From contig JAJEPU010000004.1 in assembly GCA_020686985.1 (NCBI GenBank), positions 1 to 64,000 of the forward strand: a stretch of DNA of 64,000 nucleotides. The letters are read 5' to 3'. The number at the start of each line of letters is the position of its first letter. The stretch's first letter is position 1. Below are positions 1 through 7,773 of the stretch, one piece after another. This DNA is from Brotaphodocola catenula (lineage in GTDB: Bacteria; Bacillota; Clostridia; Lachnospirales; Lachnospiraceae). A program made the position numbers and the translations under genes. The notes under the pieces are model-generated. The model ran no database searches. It was not told where the DNA came from and saw only the letters and a list, made by a program, of their open reading frames with translations.

Positions 1-62
1 GCGCACTCGGCGCAGGAGTAGATGGTTGCCGAAGCAACCGCGCCTCGGCGCGAGAATGTGCC
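1..62. repeat. Interspersed structured repeat, family A, copy 1 (cut by window start)
   Basis: The first 62 bases match the repeat at 3183-3217 and, more fully, the one at 14583-14638 (roughly 85 percent over about 50 bases by eye). The copy contains two perfect small hairpins, GGTTGC-CGAA-GCAACC and CGCGCC-TC-GGCGCG. It runs straight into a terminator. The part to the left of the window is not visible. Confidence 0.6.
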
Positions 63-80
63 AAGGCACATTCTTTTTTT
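53..80 (+). terminator. Rho-independent terminator of an off-window transcript
   Basis: AGAATGTGCC and GGCACATTCT form a perfect 10-bp stem with a two-base loop, followed by a seven-T run. It would end a transcript entering from the left edge. Confidence 0.75.
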
Positions 81-207
81 CATACATTTTCATGCGCAAA
101 ACAGGCAAAAGAGAAGCCGAAACAGAAAGAAAAATGAATGAAAATGACGATACAGAAAGCAGAGTAAAAGAGGTGTCAAAGGACATTTCGACGAAATGAA
201 AAAAAGT

Positions 208-237
208 GCTTACGAAGACAGAAAATTTTCTGTATAA
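208..237 (+). promoter_or_regulatory. Probable promoter for the DUF2798 gene
   Basis: A perfect TATAAT lies at 232-237. The -35 region around 209-214 is weak. The 81-408 stretch has no gene. From about 250 to 400 it is a purine-rich leader of repeated AAGAAA-like words ending in AAGGAG before the start codon. Small reading frames there are low-complexity Lys/Arg translations of this tract. Confidence 0.45.
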
Positions 238-408
238 TGGGGACTTGCAGTTTGAAATTGGAAGAGTTTTCAGACATAAGAAGCTGAAAAAAAGAATGAA
301 ACGGCAAGGAAACGAACCGAAAAAACAAAAGGCAACAGAGAAAAGAAAACGACAGAAAAGAAAGAAACAAAAAAGAGAAAAACGAAAGAAAAAAGGAGAA
401 AAACGAGT

Positions 409-891
409 ATGCCACAGAATAAGAGAGAGAGTTTGATTTTTACTGTGATGATGTGTTGCACGATGGTGCTCTGGATGAGCATTTACAACGTGACGCTTCA
501 CATGGGAGCACTGAATTTGGAGACGATTAAGGAAGCATGGGTGGGATTTCCGATCGCCTGCATATTTGCAATGTGTCTCGACTGGTTTGTTGTGTCTGGA
601 TTTGCAAAGGGATTTGCCTTCCGTTTTCTGGTAAAACCGCAGGATAGCGGACTGAAGAAGGCAATCTGTGTATCTACCTGCATGGTTGTTCCGATGGTAT
701 TTTTCATGTCCCTGTACGGCGCATTAGAGGCATGCACCCATACTGGCGCTTGGAATCTTGTTCCGATCATCTGGCTGACAAACATCCCGAAGAACTTTAT
801 CATGGCACTTCCGTTCCAGCTGATCGTTGCAGGACCGCTGGTTCGCAAGGTATTCCGCAGTCTCTTCCCGGTAGGAACGGTACTGGCATAA
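409..891 (+). CDS. DUF2798 family integral membrane protein
   Basis: A 160-residue protein with about four hydrophobic segments (roughly residues 8-30, 42-62, 82-104 and 115-150). It is very likely a small cytoplasmic-membrane protein. The sequence pattern, including the WVGFPIACIFAM and PKNFIMALPFQLIVAGP stretches, fits the DUF2798 family, which has no assigned reaction. The start is supported by AAGGAG ten bases upstream. It is a single-gene unit: its own promoter lies upstream and a strong hairpin terminator follows. No catalytic motif is visible, so I assign no function beyond membrane location. Confidence 0.8.
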   Translation: MPQNKRESLIFTVMMCCTMVLWMSIYNVTLHMGALNLETIKEAWVGFPIACIFAMCLDWFVVSGFAKGFAFRFLVKPQDSGLKKAICVSTCMVVPMVFFMSLYGALEACTHTGAWNLVPIIWLTNIPKNFIMALPFQLIVAGPLVRKVFRSLFPVGTVLA

Positions 892-985
892 GACAGCATA
901 AGAAATAAGAAACGGGAATCATCACGTGCGATCATGTATCATTACATACAATTACGTATAATCGCATCATAAATATTGAGAAAAA

Positions 986-1062
986 GAAATCTCTTTCCGA
1001 TATGATTTTGGATTCTGGAGACAGATAAACGATCAATCATATCGGGAGAGAGTTCTTTTTTT
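986..1062. terminator. Bidirectional terminator between the DUF2798 gene and aroD
   Basis: A long imperfect stem pairs 986-1008 with 1035-1055 and is followed by a T7 run on the plus strand. The minus strand also carries a T-rich tract after the stem, so it can end both convergent transcripts. Confidence 0.8.
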
Positions 1063-1089
1063 ATTTGGAGTAGTGTTTTGGGTATGTTT

Positions 1090-1872
1090 CTACTTCTCCT
1101 GTGTATCTTCTGGCAGGTTCTGGTGAATCAGATTCAGCACAGAGCGTAAATCTTCGGCGTTGATCTGACCGGGAGCGGAAACCTTTCCGACTGCACCGAA
1201 GGTCAGAGCGGAACCGAAGACTTCCCCACAGAGACGGCTGATGAGACCCGTGCCTCCCATCGACATTGTGATGATCGGTTTTCTGGAAAAACGGGAAGCG
1301 TTTTCCGTAGCAGAGAGCAGGCGGATGACATCGCGTCTGGAAGTTGGCATGACAGCGATTTTCAGGATGTCAGCGCCCAGAAAATCCATTTTCTTGAAAA
1401 TATTCAGAAGAGTTTGTTCAATCGGGGTCTCATGAAAATGATGATTCGATGCAATGACCGGAACTTCGTGTGCGTGTGCGTCCGCAATTATGTTCTGAAC
1501 AATGTCATCACCGCTGAAGATTTCGACATCGATCAAGTCGACAAGACCGGAGGTGACGGCGCGGTGATTTAAGAGAATGTAATCCTCCATTGAGATTTCG
1601 CACTCTCCGCCCTCTTTCTTGGTGCGGAAGGTGAAGAGGAGAGGAGTGTCCGGGAGAATCTCGCGGAGGGTGTGAAGTGCCGTCTCCATCTCATTCTGAT
1701 CGAGAATATTCTGGAAGTGGTCGACACGCCATTCCACGACGTCAGGGGAAACGTTCTTGATCGTTGTGGCAGACGCAGTGATCTCTTCTAAGGTAGTGCC
1801 TACAATCGGGACGCAGACTTTCGGAAGTCCCTCTCCGATTGTGATGTTGCGGACGGTAACAGATTTCTTCAT
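1090..1872 (-). CDS. aroD: Type I 3-dehydroquinate dehydratase
   Basis: This is the third enzyme of the shikimate pathway, converting 3-dehydroquinate to 3-dehydroshikimate through a Schiff base. The 260 residues match the usual length of the class I family. The catalytic Lys is K171 in DILKIAVMP and the catalytic His is H144 in the SNHHF segment. VEWRVDHF (47-54) and the MSMGGTG loop (203-209) are the usual substrate-binding parts. AAAGGA lies upstream of the ATG and a TTGCCA-18-TATGAT promoter is at 1987-2016. It stands alone, not in an aro cluster. Type I enzymes occur in both biosynthetic and quinate-degrading roles; nothing nearby suggests quinate use. Confidence 0.93.
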   Translation of the reverse strand: MKKSVTVRNITIGEGLPKVCVPIVGTTLEEITASATTIKNVSPDVVEWRVDHFQNILDQNEMETALHTLREILPDTPLLFTFRTKKEGGECEISMEDYILLNHRAVTSGLVDLIDVEIFSGDDIVQNIIADAHAHEVPVIASNHHFHETPIEQTLLNIFKKMDFLGADILKIAVMPTSRRDVIRLLSATENASRFSRKPIITMSMGGTGLISRLCGEVFGSALTFGAVGKVSAPGQINAEDLRSVLNLIHQNLPEDTQEK

Positions 1873-1986
1873 AATTTAATAAATCCTTTCTAAATTTTTC
1901 TGAGGATGTTGAAAATCTCAAAAAATCTTTTTGAATGATGCTGTGAATGACTTTGACATACCGAAAAGATTGGAATTGCTGTTTCC

Positions 1987-2016
1987 ATCATATCATGGAG
2001 ACGGAGCGGGTGGCAA
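1987..2016 (-). promoter_or_regulatory. Probable aroD promoter
   Basis: On the minus strand TTGCCA (2011-2016) and TATGAT (1987-1992) are separated by 18 bases. This gives a leader of about 110 bases. The 1873-2184 interval holds this promoter and the divergent DUF554 promoter and nothing else that I can see. Confidence 0.55.
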
Positions 2017-2101
2017 GCATTACTGGTATTACGGTGTTACGGGGATCACTATTCATGCGCATGTGCCAGGAACGAAGATTTTGAAAACGAAGAAAAATAA
2101 G

Positions 2102-2131
2102 TTGACATAAAGGATAAGTTCTCGTTATGAT
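2102..2131 (+). promoter_or_regulatory. Probable promoter for the DUF554 gene
   Basis: TTGACA (2102-2107) and TATGAT (2126-2131) are spaced by 18 bases, about 50 bases upstream of the start codon. Confidence 0.55.
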
Positions 2132-2184
2132 TATAAGATAAGGCAAAAAAGATAAAAGAATAGGGAAAGAAGGAATGAAGAGTT

Positions 2185-2916
2185 ATGCCAGTTGGAATTT
2201 TGGTTAATGCGCTGTCGATTGTGGCAGGAGGTCTGATCGGTCTATTTGTGGAGGATCGACTCGATCTTGACTTTAAGGAAAATCTGAATATGATTTTCGG
2301 TGTCTGTGCGATGGGAATGGGAATCAGTTCGGTTATGCTGATGAGAAATATGCCGGCGGTCATCTTTTCCGTGGTAATCGGAACTGCAATTGGACTGATG
2401 ATTCATTTAGGAGATAAGATTCAGAAGGGCGCAGGCATGATGCAGAATGTTGCATCAAAGATTGTGACGAATAAGAATACTTCTATTTCAGAGGAAGAGT
2501 TCATGACAACTCTGGTGACGGTGATTGTGCTGTTTTGTGCGAGCGGAACCGGAATCTATGGTTCGATTGTATCTGGAATGACCGGAGATCACAGTATTCT
2601 GATTGCAAAGTCGGTGCTGGATCTGTTCACGGCAATGATTTTTGCATGCATGCTTGGTGGAGTGGTGTCTCTGATTGCAATTCCTCAGTTAATCATCTTC
2701 CTTGCACTTTTCTTCTGTGCAGGTCTGATTTATCCGATGACAACCCCGGAGATGATTGATGATTTTAAGGCAGCGGGCGGATTTATCATGCTGGCAACCG
2801 CTTTCCGTATGATGAAGGTAAAAATGTTCCCGACAGCGGATATGATTCCTGCGATGGTGCTTGTATTTCCGGTGAGCTGGATTTGGAGCACCTGGATTCT
2901 TCCACTGGTGAGCTAA
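2185..2916 (+). CDS. DUF554 family membrane protein
   Basis: The protein has 243 residues and six or seven hydrophobic segments. It opens with MPVGILVNALSIVAGGLIG, the characteristic start of the DUF554 (YdfK-type) family. The glycine-rich segment around residues 110-125 (FCASGTGIYGSIVSGMTGD) is the family hallmark. These proteins are thought to be transporters of unknown substrate, and I can add nothing on substrate. AAGGA upstream of the ATG supports the start. It is a monocistronic unit between divergent aroD and the ECF leader. Confidence 0.88.
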   Translation: MPVGILVNALSIVAGGLIGLFVEDRLDLDFKENLNMIFGVCAMGMGISSVMLMRNMPAVIFSVVIGTAIGLMIHLGDKIQKGAGMMQNVASKIVTNKNTSISEEEFMTTLVTVIVLFCASGTGIYGSIVSGMTGDHSILIAKSVLDLFTAMIFACMLGGVVSLIAIPQLIIFLALFFCAGLIYPMTTPEMIDDFKAAGGFIMLATAFRMMKVKMFPTADMIPAMVLVFPVSWIWSTWILPLVS

Positions 2917-2959
2917 AACAAAGAAATGGGAATGTAAGGATATGAGAAAAAAATATGGG

Positions 2960-2989
2960 TTGACAGAAGTGTATTTTTTTCTGTATAAT
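2960..2989 (+). promoter_or_regulatory. Strong sigma-A type promoter of the ECF leader RNA
   Basis: Perfect TTGACA (2960-2965) and perfect TATAAT (2984-2989) with an 18-base spacer. It is about 320 bases upstream of the start codon it serves. Transcription would begin near 2996. Confidence 0.75.
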
Positions 2990-3034
2990 TGCATTATTAT
3001 AGAAGCGAAGTACACAAGTACTTTATGTGATCAG

Positions 3035-3082
3035 AAGGATCATCGAATATAAGGCGGAAGCCTGTATTTGGTGATCCTTTTT
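3035..3082 (+). terminator. Early leader terminator (attenuator or end of a short RNA)
   Basis: A nearly perfect 20-bp stem (3035-3054 with 3060-3079) has a GGAA tetraloop and ends in TTTTT. It lies only about 40 bases after the predicted transcription start, so the terminated RNA would be about 85 nt. A second small hairpin (AAGTAC/GTACTT near 3009-3024) precedes it. Either the ECF gene is attenuated here or a small RNA is made. I recognise no known riboswitch aptamer. Confidence 0.7.
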
Positions 3083-3085
3083 CGT

Positions 3086-3220
3086 TTCATAGGAAATTGC
3101 GTCCTATGAAGCAAAAAATGCTCCGCAAGGATGCAAAGCGCCAGTGGCGCTTGTTATGCACCGACCGCAGTGGAACGAAGAGGTGCATTCGGCGCAGGAG
3201 AATATGGTTGCCGAAGCGAT
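3086..3220. repeat. Structured intergenic repeat, family A copy 2, with an adjoining palindrome
   Basis: The block begins with a perfect 9-bp palindrome (TTCATAGGA/TCCTATGAA, 3086-3110) and continues with nested stems (GCGCCAGTGGCGC; TGCACC with GGTGCA; TTCGGC with GCCGAA). Bases 3183-3217 match the start of the window (1-35) almost base for base. It lies between the leader terminator and the ECF gene and does not encode a plausible protein. Confidence 0.6.
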
Positions 3221-3313
3221 TACATATTTGGTGTAGCTGCCGATCTGATTTTTGGAATTTCCATTATTTTTTATTATTTTCAGAAATCTCATTTTTTAGA
3301 AAGGACAGGAAAT

Positions 3314-3907
3314 ATGGATCAAACAAGACAAAACAAAAAGAAAACTCAGAGAGAGAGCAATCAGGAGAAAACAAGAAAACTCACACTTTCCGCAATGTTC
3401 TTTGCACTTGGAATTGTGCTTCCGTTCTGGATTGGACAGATTCCGGCAATCGGAAAAGTATTGCTTCCGATGCACATTCCGGTTCTACTGTGTGGATTGA
3501 TCGTCGGCTGGAAATATGGACTTGCAGTCGGATTTCTGCTCCCGATCGTGCGCGGAATGCTCTTTGGCATGCCGAAGCTGTTTCCGAATGGAATGGCGAT
3601 GGCAGTGGAACTTGGAACGTATGGACTGGTAATCGGACTTGCTTACGGACATTCCAAGTGGAAAAATATGCTTGCGCTTTATCGGAGTCTGATTATTGCA
3701 ATGCTTGCAGGACGCATTGTTTGGGCACTCGCTGAGGTGGTACTCTTAGGTGTTACGGGAAGCGTATTTACCTGGCAAATGTTTATGGCAGGAGCTTTCC
3801 TCAATGCAATCCCGGGAATCATTCTTCAGCTCGTGCTGATTCCGACTGTGATGATGGCTTTAGATCGCGCGAATGTTCTGAAACTTTCTCAGACAGAGCG
3901 GGCATAA
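3314..3907 (+). CDS. ECF transporter S component (substrate-binding membrane subunit)
   Basis: This 197-residue protein has about six hydrophobic segments after a polar Lys/Gln-rich start (residues 1-22). TRKLTLSAMFFALGIVLPF, MHIPVLLCGLIVGWKYG and the closing PGIILQLVLIPTVMMAL stretch are typical of S components, the vitamin-binding part of energy-coupling factor transporters. It would work with shared EcfA/EcfA'/EcfT proteins, which are not in this window. I cannot tell the vitamin; pantothenate- or pyridoxine-type substrates are possible guesses only. The start chosen is the ATG after GGACAGGA. A longer in-frame extension runs back through the upstream repeat and is unlikely to be translated. 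Confidence 0.85.
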   Translation: MDQTRQNKKKTQRESNQEKTRKLTLSAMFFALGIVLPFWIGQIPAIGKVLLPMHIPVLLCGLIVGWKYGLAVGFLLPIVRGMLFGMPKLFPNGMAMAVELGTYGLVIGLAYGHSKWKNMLALYRSLIIAMLAGRIVWALAEVVLLGVTGSVFTWQMFMAGAFLNAIPGIILQLVLIPTVMMALDRANVLKLSQTERA

Positions 3908-4066
3908 TAGACGCGCAAACATTCACGATTCAGTGAGTTGTGATAAATTGCGATATTGATTTTTTGAGGAATTAGAGAGAAAATAAAGAAAGATACAAAA
4001 GGATACAACAAGATATAAAAAGATACAGAATAAAGACATAGAATAAAGACACAGGAAATTTAGAAA

Positions 4067-4759
4067 ATGCAAAAATCACAAGAATCTCAGAAATTACAAA
4101 ACATACAAGGACAGAATCAGGATGGCTGTGATGACCAGAAAGGGATGGCGGAAGAGTTATCCTGTATGGCTCAGGAGACAGAAAATATCCTGAGAGAAAT
4201 CCGCGGATTGCAAGCTCTGTATCCGCGGGTTTTTGTCGCTGTTGACGGCAGATGCGGGGCGGGAAAAACGACACTCGCGCAGGAGATCCAGAAGCGGACG
4301 GGCTGTGTGCTCTTTCACATGGATGATTTTTATCTGCGGATAGAACAGCGGACGAAGGAGCGTTATGAAGAGCCGGGAGGAAATGTCGACCGGGAGCGTT
4401 TTTGGGAAGAGGTGCTGAATCCACTAAAGACGGCGGAGAATGGAGCGACTTTGAGCTATCGCCCGTTTCTGTGTGGAAAGTGGGTGCTCGGGGATCCGAT
4501 CTCAGTAGAAGTCGGATCGCTGATTGTGGTGGAAGGCTCGTATTCGTGCCATCCAGAGCTTTTTGATCAGTATGATTTGCATGTGTTTGTGGATATTGAT
4601 CCCGAGACACAGCAGGAGCGCATTTTAAAGCGAAACGGGGCAGAGAAACTTGAGATGTTTCAATCACGCTGGATTCCGATGGAGGAGATGTATTTCTCTG
4701 CATTTGATATTAAGAAAAAATGTGAGATTCAGTTGAATGCGAATAGGAAAAGCGTATAA
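4067..4759 (+). CDS. Uridine-kinase-like P-loop NTPase
   Basis: The protein has 230 residues with a Walker A motif GRCGAGKTT at 61-69, HMDDFY shortly after (the kinase DDFY motif of the uridine kinase/phosphoribulokinase superfamily), a segment IVVEGSYS and an Arg-rich lid region near ILKRNG. These indicate an ATP-dependent small-molecule kinase acting on a nucleoside or related substrate. The exact substrate cannot be read. The first about 40 residues are polar and Gln-rich; a later Met (27 or 34) could be the real start, as the Shine-Dalgarno before 4067 is only AGGA. It may be co-transcribed with larC, 54 bases downstream. Confidence 0.75.
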   Translation: MQKSQESQKLQNIQGQNQDGCDDQKGMAEELSCMAQETENILREIRGLQALYPRVFVAVDGRCGAGKTTLAQEIQKRTGCVLFHMDDFYLRIEQRTKERYEEPGGNVDRERFWEEVLNPLKTAENGATLSYRPFLCGKWVLGDPISVEVGSLIVVEGSYSCHPELFDQYDLHVFVDIDPETQQERILKRNGAEKLEMFQSRWIPMEEMYFSAFDIKKKCEIQLNANRKSV

Positions 4760-4813
4760 GAAAGAAAAATTATAGGGGTATTATTCTAAGAAAAAAGAAA
4801 CAGGAGAAGAACG

Positions 4814-5746
4814 ATGAGATCATTATATCTGGAGTGTTATTCAGGAATCAGTGGAGATATGACGGTGGGAGCACTTCTTGATCTGGGAGCAGATCAGAAA
4901 GTGCTTGAGAAGGCACTTGCGAGCCTTCCCATTCAGGGATTTCAGACAGAAGTGACGAGAGTAAAAAAGTCCGCACTGGATGCATGTGATTTTCTTGTAA
5001 AGCTGGATGCAGAGCATGAAAATCACGATCACAATATGAATTATCTTTACGGACATCATCATGGGGAGGAGCATCATGAACACTGCCACGATCATGTTCA
5101 CGATGACGATCATACGCATACTCATGAGCATGATGATCATGACGCACATGGTGAGGAGACGCATGATCACCACCATCATCATCACGAGCACCGCGGAATG
5201 AAGGAAATTCTGGCAATTTTGGAGCAGGCGGATCTGAGTGAAGGAGCGCGCAGACTTGCCGTGAAGATTTTTACAATTCTCGGCGAAGCAGAGGCAAAGG
5301 CGCATGGAACGACATTGGATCAGGTACATTTTCACGAGGTCGGAGCGATCGATTCCATCATAGATATTGTGTCGGTAGCGGTATGCTTTGATAATCTGGG
5401 AATTGAACATGTCATCGTCCCGTTTCTCTGTGAGGGAAGCGGAACCGTGTGCTGTCAGCATGGAATTCTTCCGATTCCAGTTCCGGCAGTCGCCAATATT
5501 GCAACAGCAAATCGCTTAAGACTGCGTATGACCGGTGCAAAGGGCGAGTATGTGACGCCGACCGGTGCAGCGATTGTGGCGGCTGTGCGTACCTCCGAGA
5601 AGCTGCCAGAGACCTTTGTGATTGAGAAAATCGGACTCGGTGCAGGAAAGAGAGAGCAGGAGCTTCCGGGCATTCTGCGCGCAATGATTTTGAATGATGA
5701 CGAAGCATCCGCTGACAGATGCAGGAATTGCAAAGTTTCAGGCTGA
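4814..5746 (+). CDS. larC: LarC nickel-pincer cofactor protein, N-terminal (LarC1) domain only
   Basis: LarC is the CTP-dependent nickel insertase that finishes the nickel-pincer nucleotide cofactor of lactate racemase-type enzymes. The start MRSLYLECYSGISGDMTVGALLDLG is the family hallmark. A His/Asp-rich stretch (about 67-128, more than 30 His) is a likely nickel-holding insert, and VHFHEVGAIDSIIDIVS and YVTPTGAAIVAA are LarC1 core motifs. Full LarC proteins are near 400-430 residues. Here the reading frame stops at 310 and only 114 bases separate it from the convergent gene, so LarC2 (which joins through a frameshift in some lactobacilli) is not encoded here. The last ten residues (Cys/Arg rich) look unlike the family; see findings. 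LarB and LarE are not in the window. Confidence 0.85.
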   Translation: MRSLYLECYSGISGDMTVGALLDLGADQKVLEKALASLPIQGFQTEVTRVKKSALDACDFLVKLDAEHENHDHNMNYLYGHHHGEEHHEHCHDHVHDDDHTHTHEHDDHDAHGEETHDHHHHHHEHRGMKEILAILEQADLSEGARRLAVKIFTILGEAEAKAHGTTLDQVHFHEVGAIDSIIDIVSVAVCFDNLGIEHVIVPFLCEGSGTVCCQHGILPIPVPAVANIATANRLRLRMTGAKGEYVTPTGAAIVAAVRTSEKLPETFVIEKIGLGAGKREQELPGILRAMILNDDEASADRCRNCKVSG

Positions 5747-5774
5747 TTATGAGGCATCGTTGAAGTAAGAGAAG

Positions 5775-5826
5775 AAATAAAGAACGCTGTGACAGAGAAA
5801 TTCTTTGCCACAGCGTTCTTTATTTT
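5775..5826. terminator. Bidirectional terminator between larC and the gltS-like gene
   Basis: A perfect 17-bp stem (5775-5791 with 5809-5825) has T-rich flanks on both strands. It separates the two convergent genes. Confidence 0.85.
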
Positions 5827-5860
5827 GCTAATCAGGTTTTTATCAATTTCGGGTGATACC

Positions 5861-7279
5861 TTATACCCCTTCTGCACCGTCGGCATTTGCAATACCGCCA
5901 GTTGCAGATTTTGAGGAAGAGGAGGTTGGGTGATAGATGGCAATCGGATTGCCCGGTCTCCACCAGTTTAAGAGGTAGGCAACGACGAACATCAGAGCGA
6001 CACCGCCGAGGATCACCCAGGTCACAAGATTTGCGCCGTAGACACCAAACTGGGAGATGATGATCGGAGGAACAACCTGAAGGGCAACGAGAATCGGACG
6101 ATTGAACAGATCAGAGATTCCAGAATCCTCGATACCGCGGGATTTTAAATCCGGGTCAACAACGCGCTGGAGAAGAACTCCGGTGGCAGCAACACCAGTT
6201 GCATGACCCCACACCATCATGTTGCGCTCGAACCAGTCGTAAGGAGAACTCTTTGCGCCGACGAGCATGAACCAGAGGAAGGTGACAAGGAAACCTGCGA
6301 CACAGACCACAATCAGCGGAACTGCGTAGTGCATAACGAGAGCGAGTTTTACAGAGCCGACACCGGAGATGATCAGGAAATCGGTGGAGGTTCCGCTGAT
6401 TCGGCTGATTGTGCTTCTGTCGATATATTTGCTTGAGCCAGTGCGCTTTAAGATGCCCTGCATTACGAATCCGAAGAGCAATGCCATACAGAATGCCGGA
6501 ATCTCAGCCGGGATCAGGGTTTTCAAAAACTGACAGAGATAATATCCGCAGAGGGACGGAACAAGAACGATTGCGAGGTGAAATGCCATTGGGTCCACGC
6601 AGATGCTGGAGATGGTGATCTTGCCACCCTGTTTCTGCTTTTCCGGTGCAATCAGACCGGTGCGAAGCTCAGAAGGGAGGTTTTTCGGATCAGTGACATA
6701 GTGAGTATAGCCTTTTCGAGTGCCCCAGTTGATGATCGCGATGCCACCGAGGATACCGCCGACAATGCCGATGGTTGCAGTTGTCATGCCGAGGTCACCA
6801 GCTTCCTCCCAGCCGAGACCGGCGAAGGTAGAGCCGACTGCGGCAGCCGTTCCATGACCGCCGTAGAAACCGGTTGCCATCATAAGACCGAAGCTGGGAT
6901 TTAAGTTTGTGAAGAAACGGTTTAATACATATAAGGAAAGAAACATGCCGACACCATACTGGAGAACGGCGATTCCGGTGATGTTAAAAAACATTCCACC
7001 GATTGCCTTTCCACTCAAATGTTCTTTGGCGGGAGCATCACCGATCGGCATTGCCGCGAAGATCAGAACGATTAGGACGCTTGCGTAAGTTCCGAGACTT
7101 CCGGAAAACGGAATCACGCCGAGACCATTTGGTCCAAAGGCGAGTGCTAAGAATCCGGCGATCAGAGACGGGGGAATCAGAAGTTTCTGAAAAATTTTTA
7201 CGTTTGCTCTCAGTACCTGACCAACCAGAAGAAGTCCGGCCATCAGGCTTACATCGGTAAATACAGTCCATAAAGTCAT
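5861..7279 (-). CDS. GltS-family sodium:glutamate symporter-like permease
   Basis: A 472-residue polytopic protein with ten or more hydrophobic segments. The glycine-rich loop GFYGGHGTAAAVGSTF (about residues 118-133) and the second GHATGVAATGVLL loop (about 372-384) are the paired re-entrant signatures of the GltS family, which imports glutamate with Na+. The substrate may differ in this branch. The start at 7279 is preceded by GGAGGT eight bases upstream; a 16-codon longer frame has no ribosome site. It is transcribed alone toward larC from a promoter about 190 bases upstream. Confidence 0.85.
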   Translation of the reverse strand: MTLWTVFTDVSLMAGLLLVGQVLRANVKIFQKLLIPPSLIAGFLALAFGPNGLGVIPFSGSLGTYASVLIVLIFAAMPIGDAPAKEHLSGKAIGGMFFNITGIAVLQYGVGMFLSLYVLNRFFTNLNPSFGLMMATGFYGGHGTAAAVGSTFAGLGWEEAGDLGMTTATIGIVGGILGGIAIINWGTRKGYTHYVTDPKNLPSELRTGLIAPEKQKQGGKITISSICVDPMAFHLAIVLVPSLCGYYLCQFLKTLIPAEIPAFCMALLFGFVMQGILKRTGSSKYIDRSTISRISGTSTDFLIISGVGSVKLALVMHYAVPLIVVCVAGFLVTFLWFMLVGAKSSPYDWFERNMMVWGHATGVAATGVLLQRVVDPDLKSRGIEDSGISDLFNRPILVALQVVPPIIISQFGVYGANLVTWVILGGVALMFVVAYLLNWWRPGNPIAIYHPTSSSSKSATGGIANADGAEGV

Positions 7280-7469
7280 GTTCGATACCTCCATGTGAAA
7301 AGTGTGAAAAAATAGCGCCGAGGCCATTATAAAATGTATAAATATGCAGAATATGCATAAAACACATTTCCGCAGATAGCGCGGATGCCTCTGACGCCTT
7401 TGTCAGTCTTTGTCAAGGATGAACCCCTTAATAAAAGGATTATTGATCAGTTTCGCTCGAGTTGCCTGT

Positions 7470-7498
7470 ATTATACGACCCTAAAATCGAAAAGTCAA
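7470..7498 (-). promoter_or_regulatory. Promoter of the GltS-like gene
   Basis: On the minus strand TTGACT (7493-7498) and TATAAT (7470-7475) are spaced by 17 bases. The leader to the ATG is about 185 bases and contains a few short stems (for example GCATCCGC with GCGGA around 7365-7390) but no aptamer I recognise. With the divergent promoter at 7589, it accounts for the 494-base gap between 7280 and 7773. Confidence 0.65.
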
Positions 7499-7588
7499 GC
7501 GGTTTTACAATATTTTTCCTGTTATATCAACAACGCTTTAATTGTGAAAGTCCAGGACAAAATTATTGAAAAATGTTTGGAAAAGAAA

Positions 7589-7627
7589 TTGACAAAGTGA
7601 AAAAAGTATGTATATAATGCATACATG
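7589..7627 (+). promoter_or_regulatory. Promoter with overlapping inverted repeat for the GlpA-like module
   Basis: TTGACA (7589-7594), 18-base spacer and TATAAT (7613-7618). The -10 box sits inside an inverted repeat ATGTAT-N7-ATACAT (about 7608-7626), and a further GCATAC follows at about 7630. A repressor bound here would block RNA polymerase. The regulator is unknown and no regulator gene is adjacent. Confidence 0.6.
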
Positions 7628-7773
7628 TTGCATACGAAACAGATGCGAATCTGGTAGAAGGCAGATACAAAACAGAAAGCAAATGCGAAAAAGAAAAACA
7701 GGAATAGAAAAGTCAACGAAAGTCAAAATGGGAAAGACCAGGGAAGATTGAGGAGACTTGAGAGGAGGCAATT

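Noticed and set aside
206-436. 76-codon reading frame of mostly Lys/Arg/Glu upstream of the DUF2798 gene
   Set aside because: It is a translation of a purine-rich leader, has low-complexity composition, lacks a ribosome site and overlaps the real gene start.
4841-5461. Long minus-strand frame across larC
   Set aside because: It mirrors the His/Asp-rich repeat codons of larC, giving Met/Ile/Val-rich nonsense; no ribosome site or promoter.
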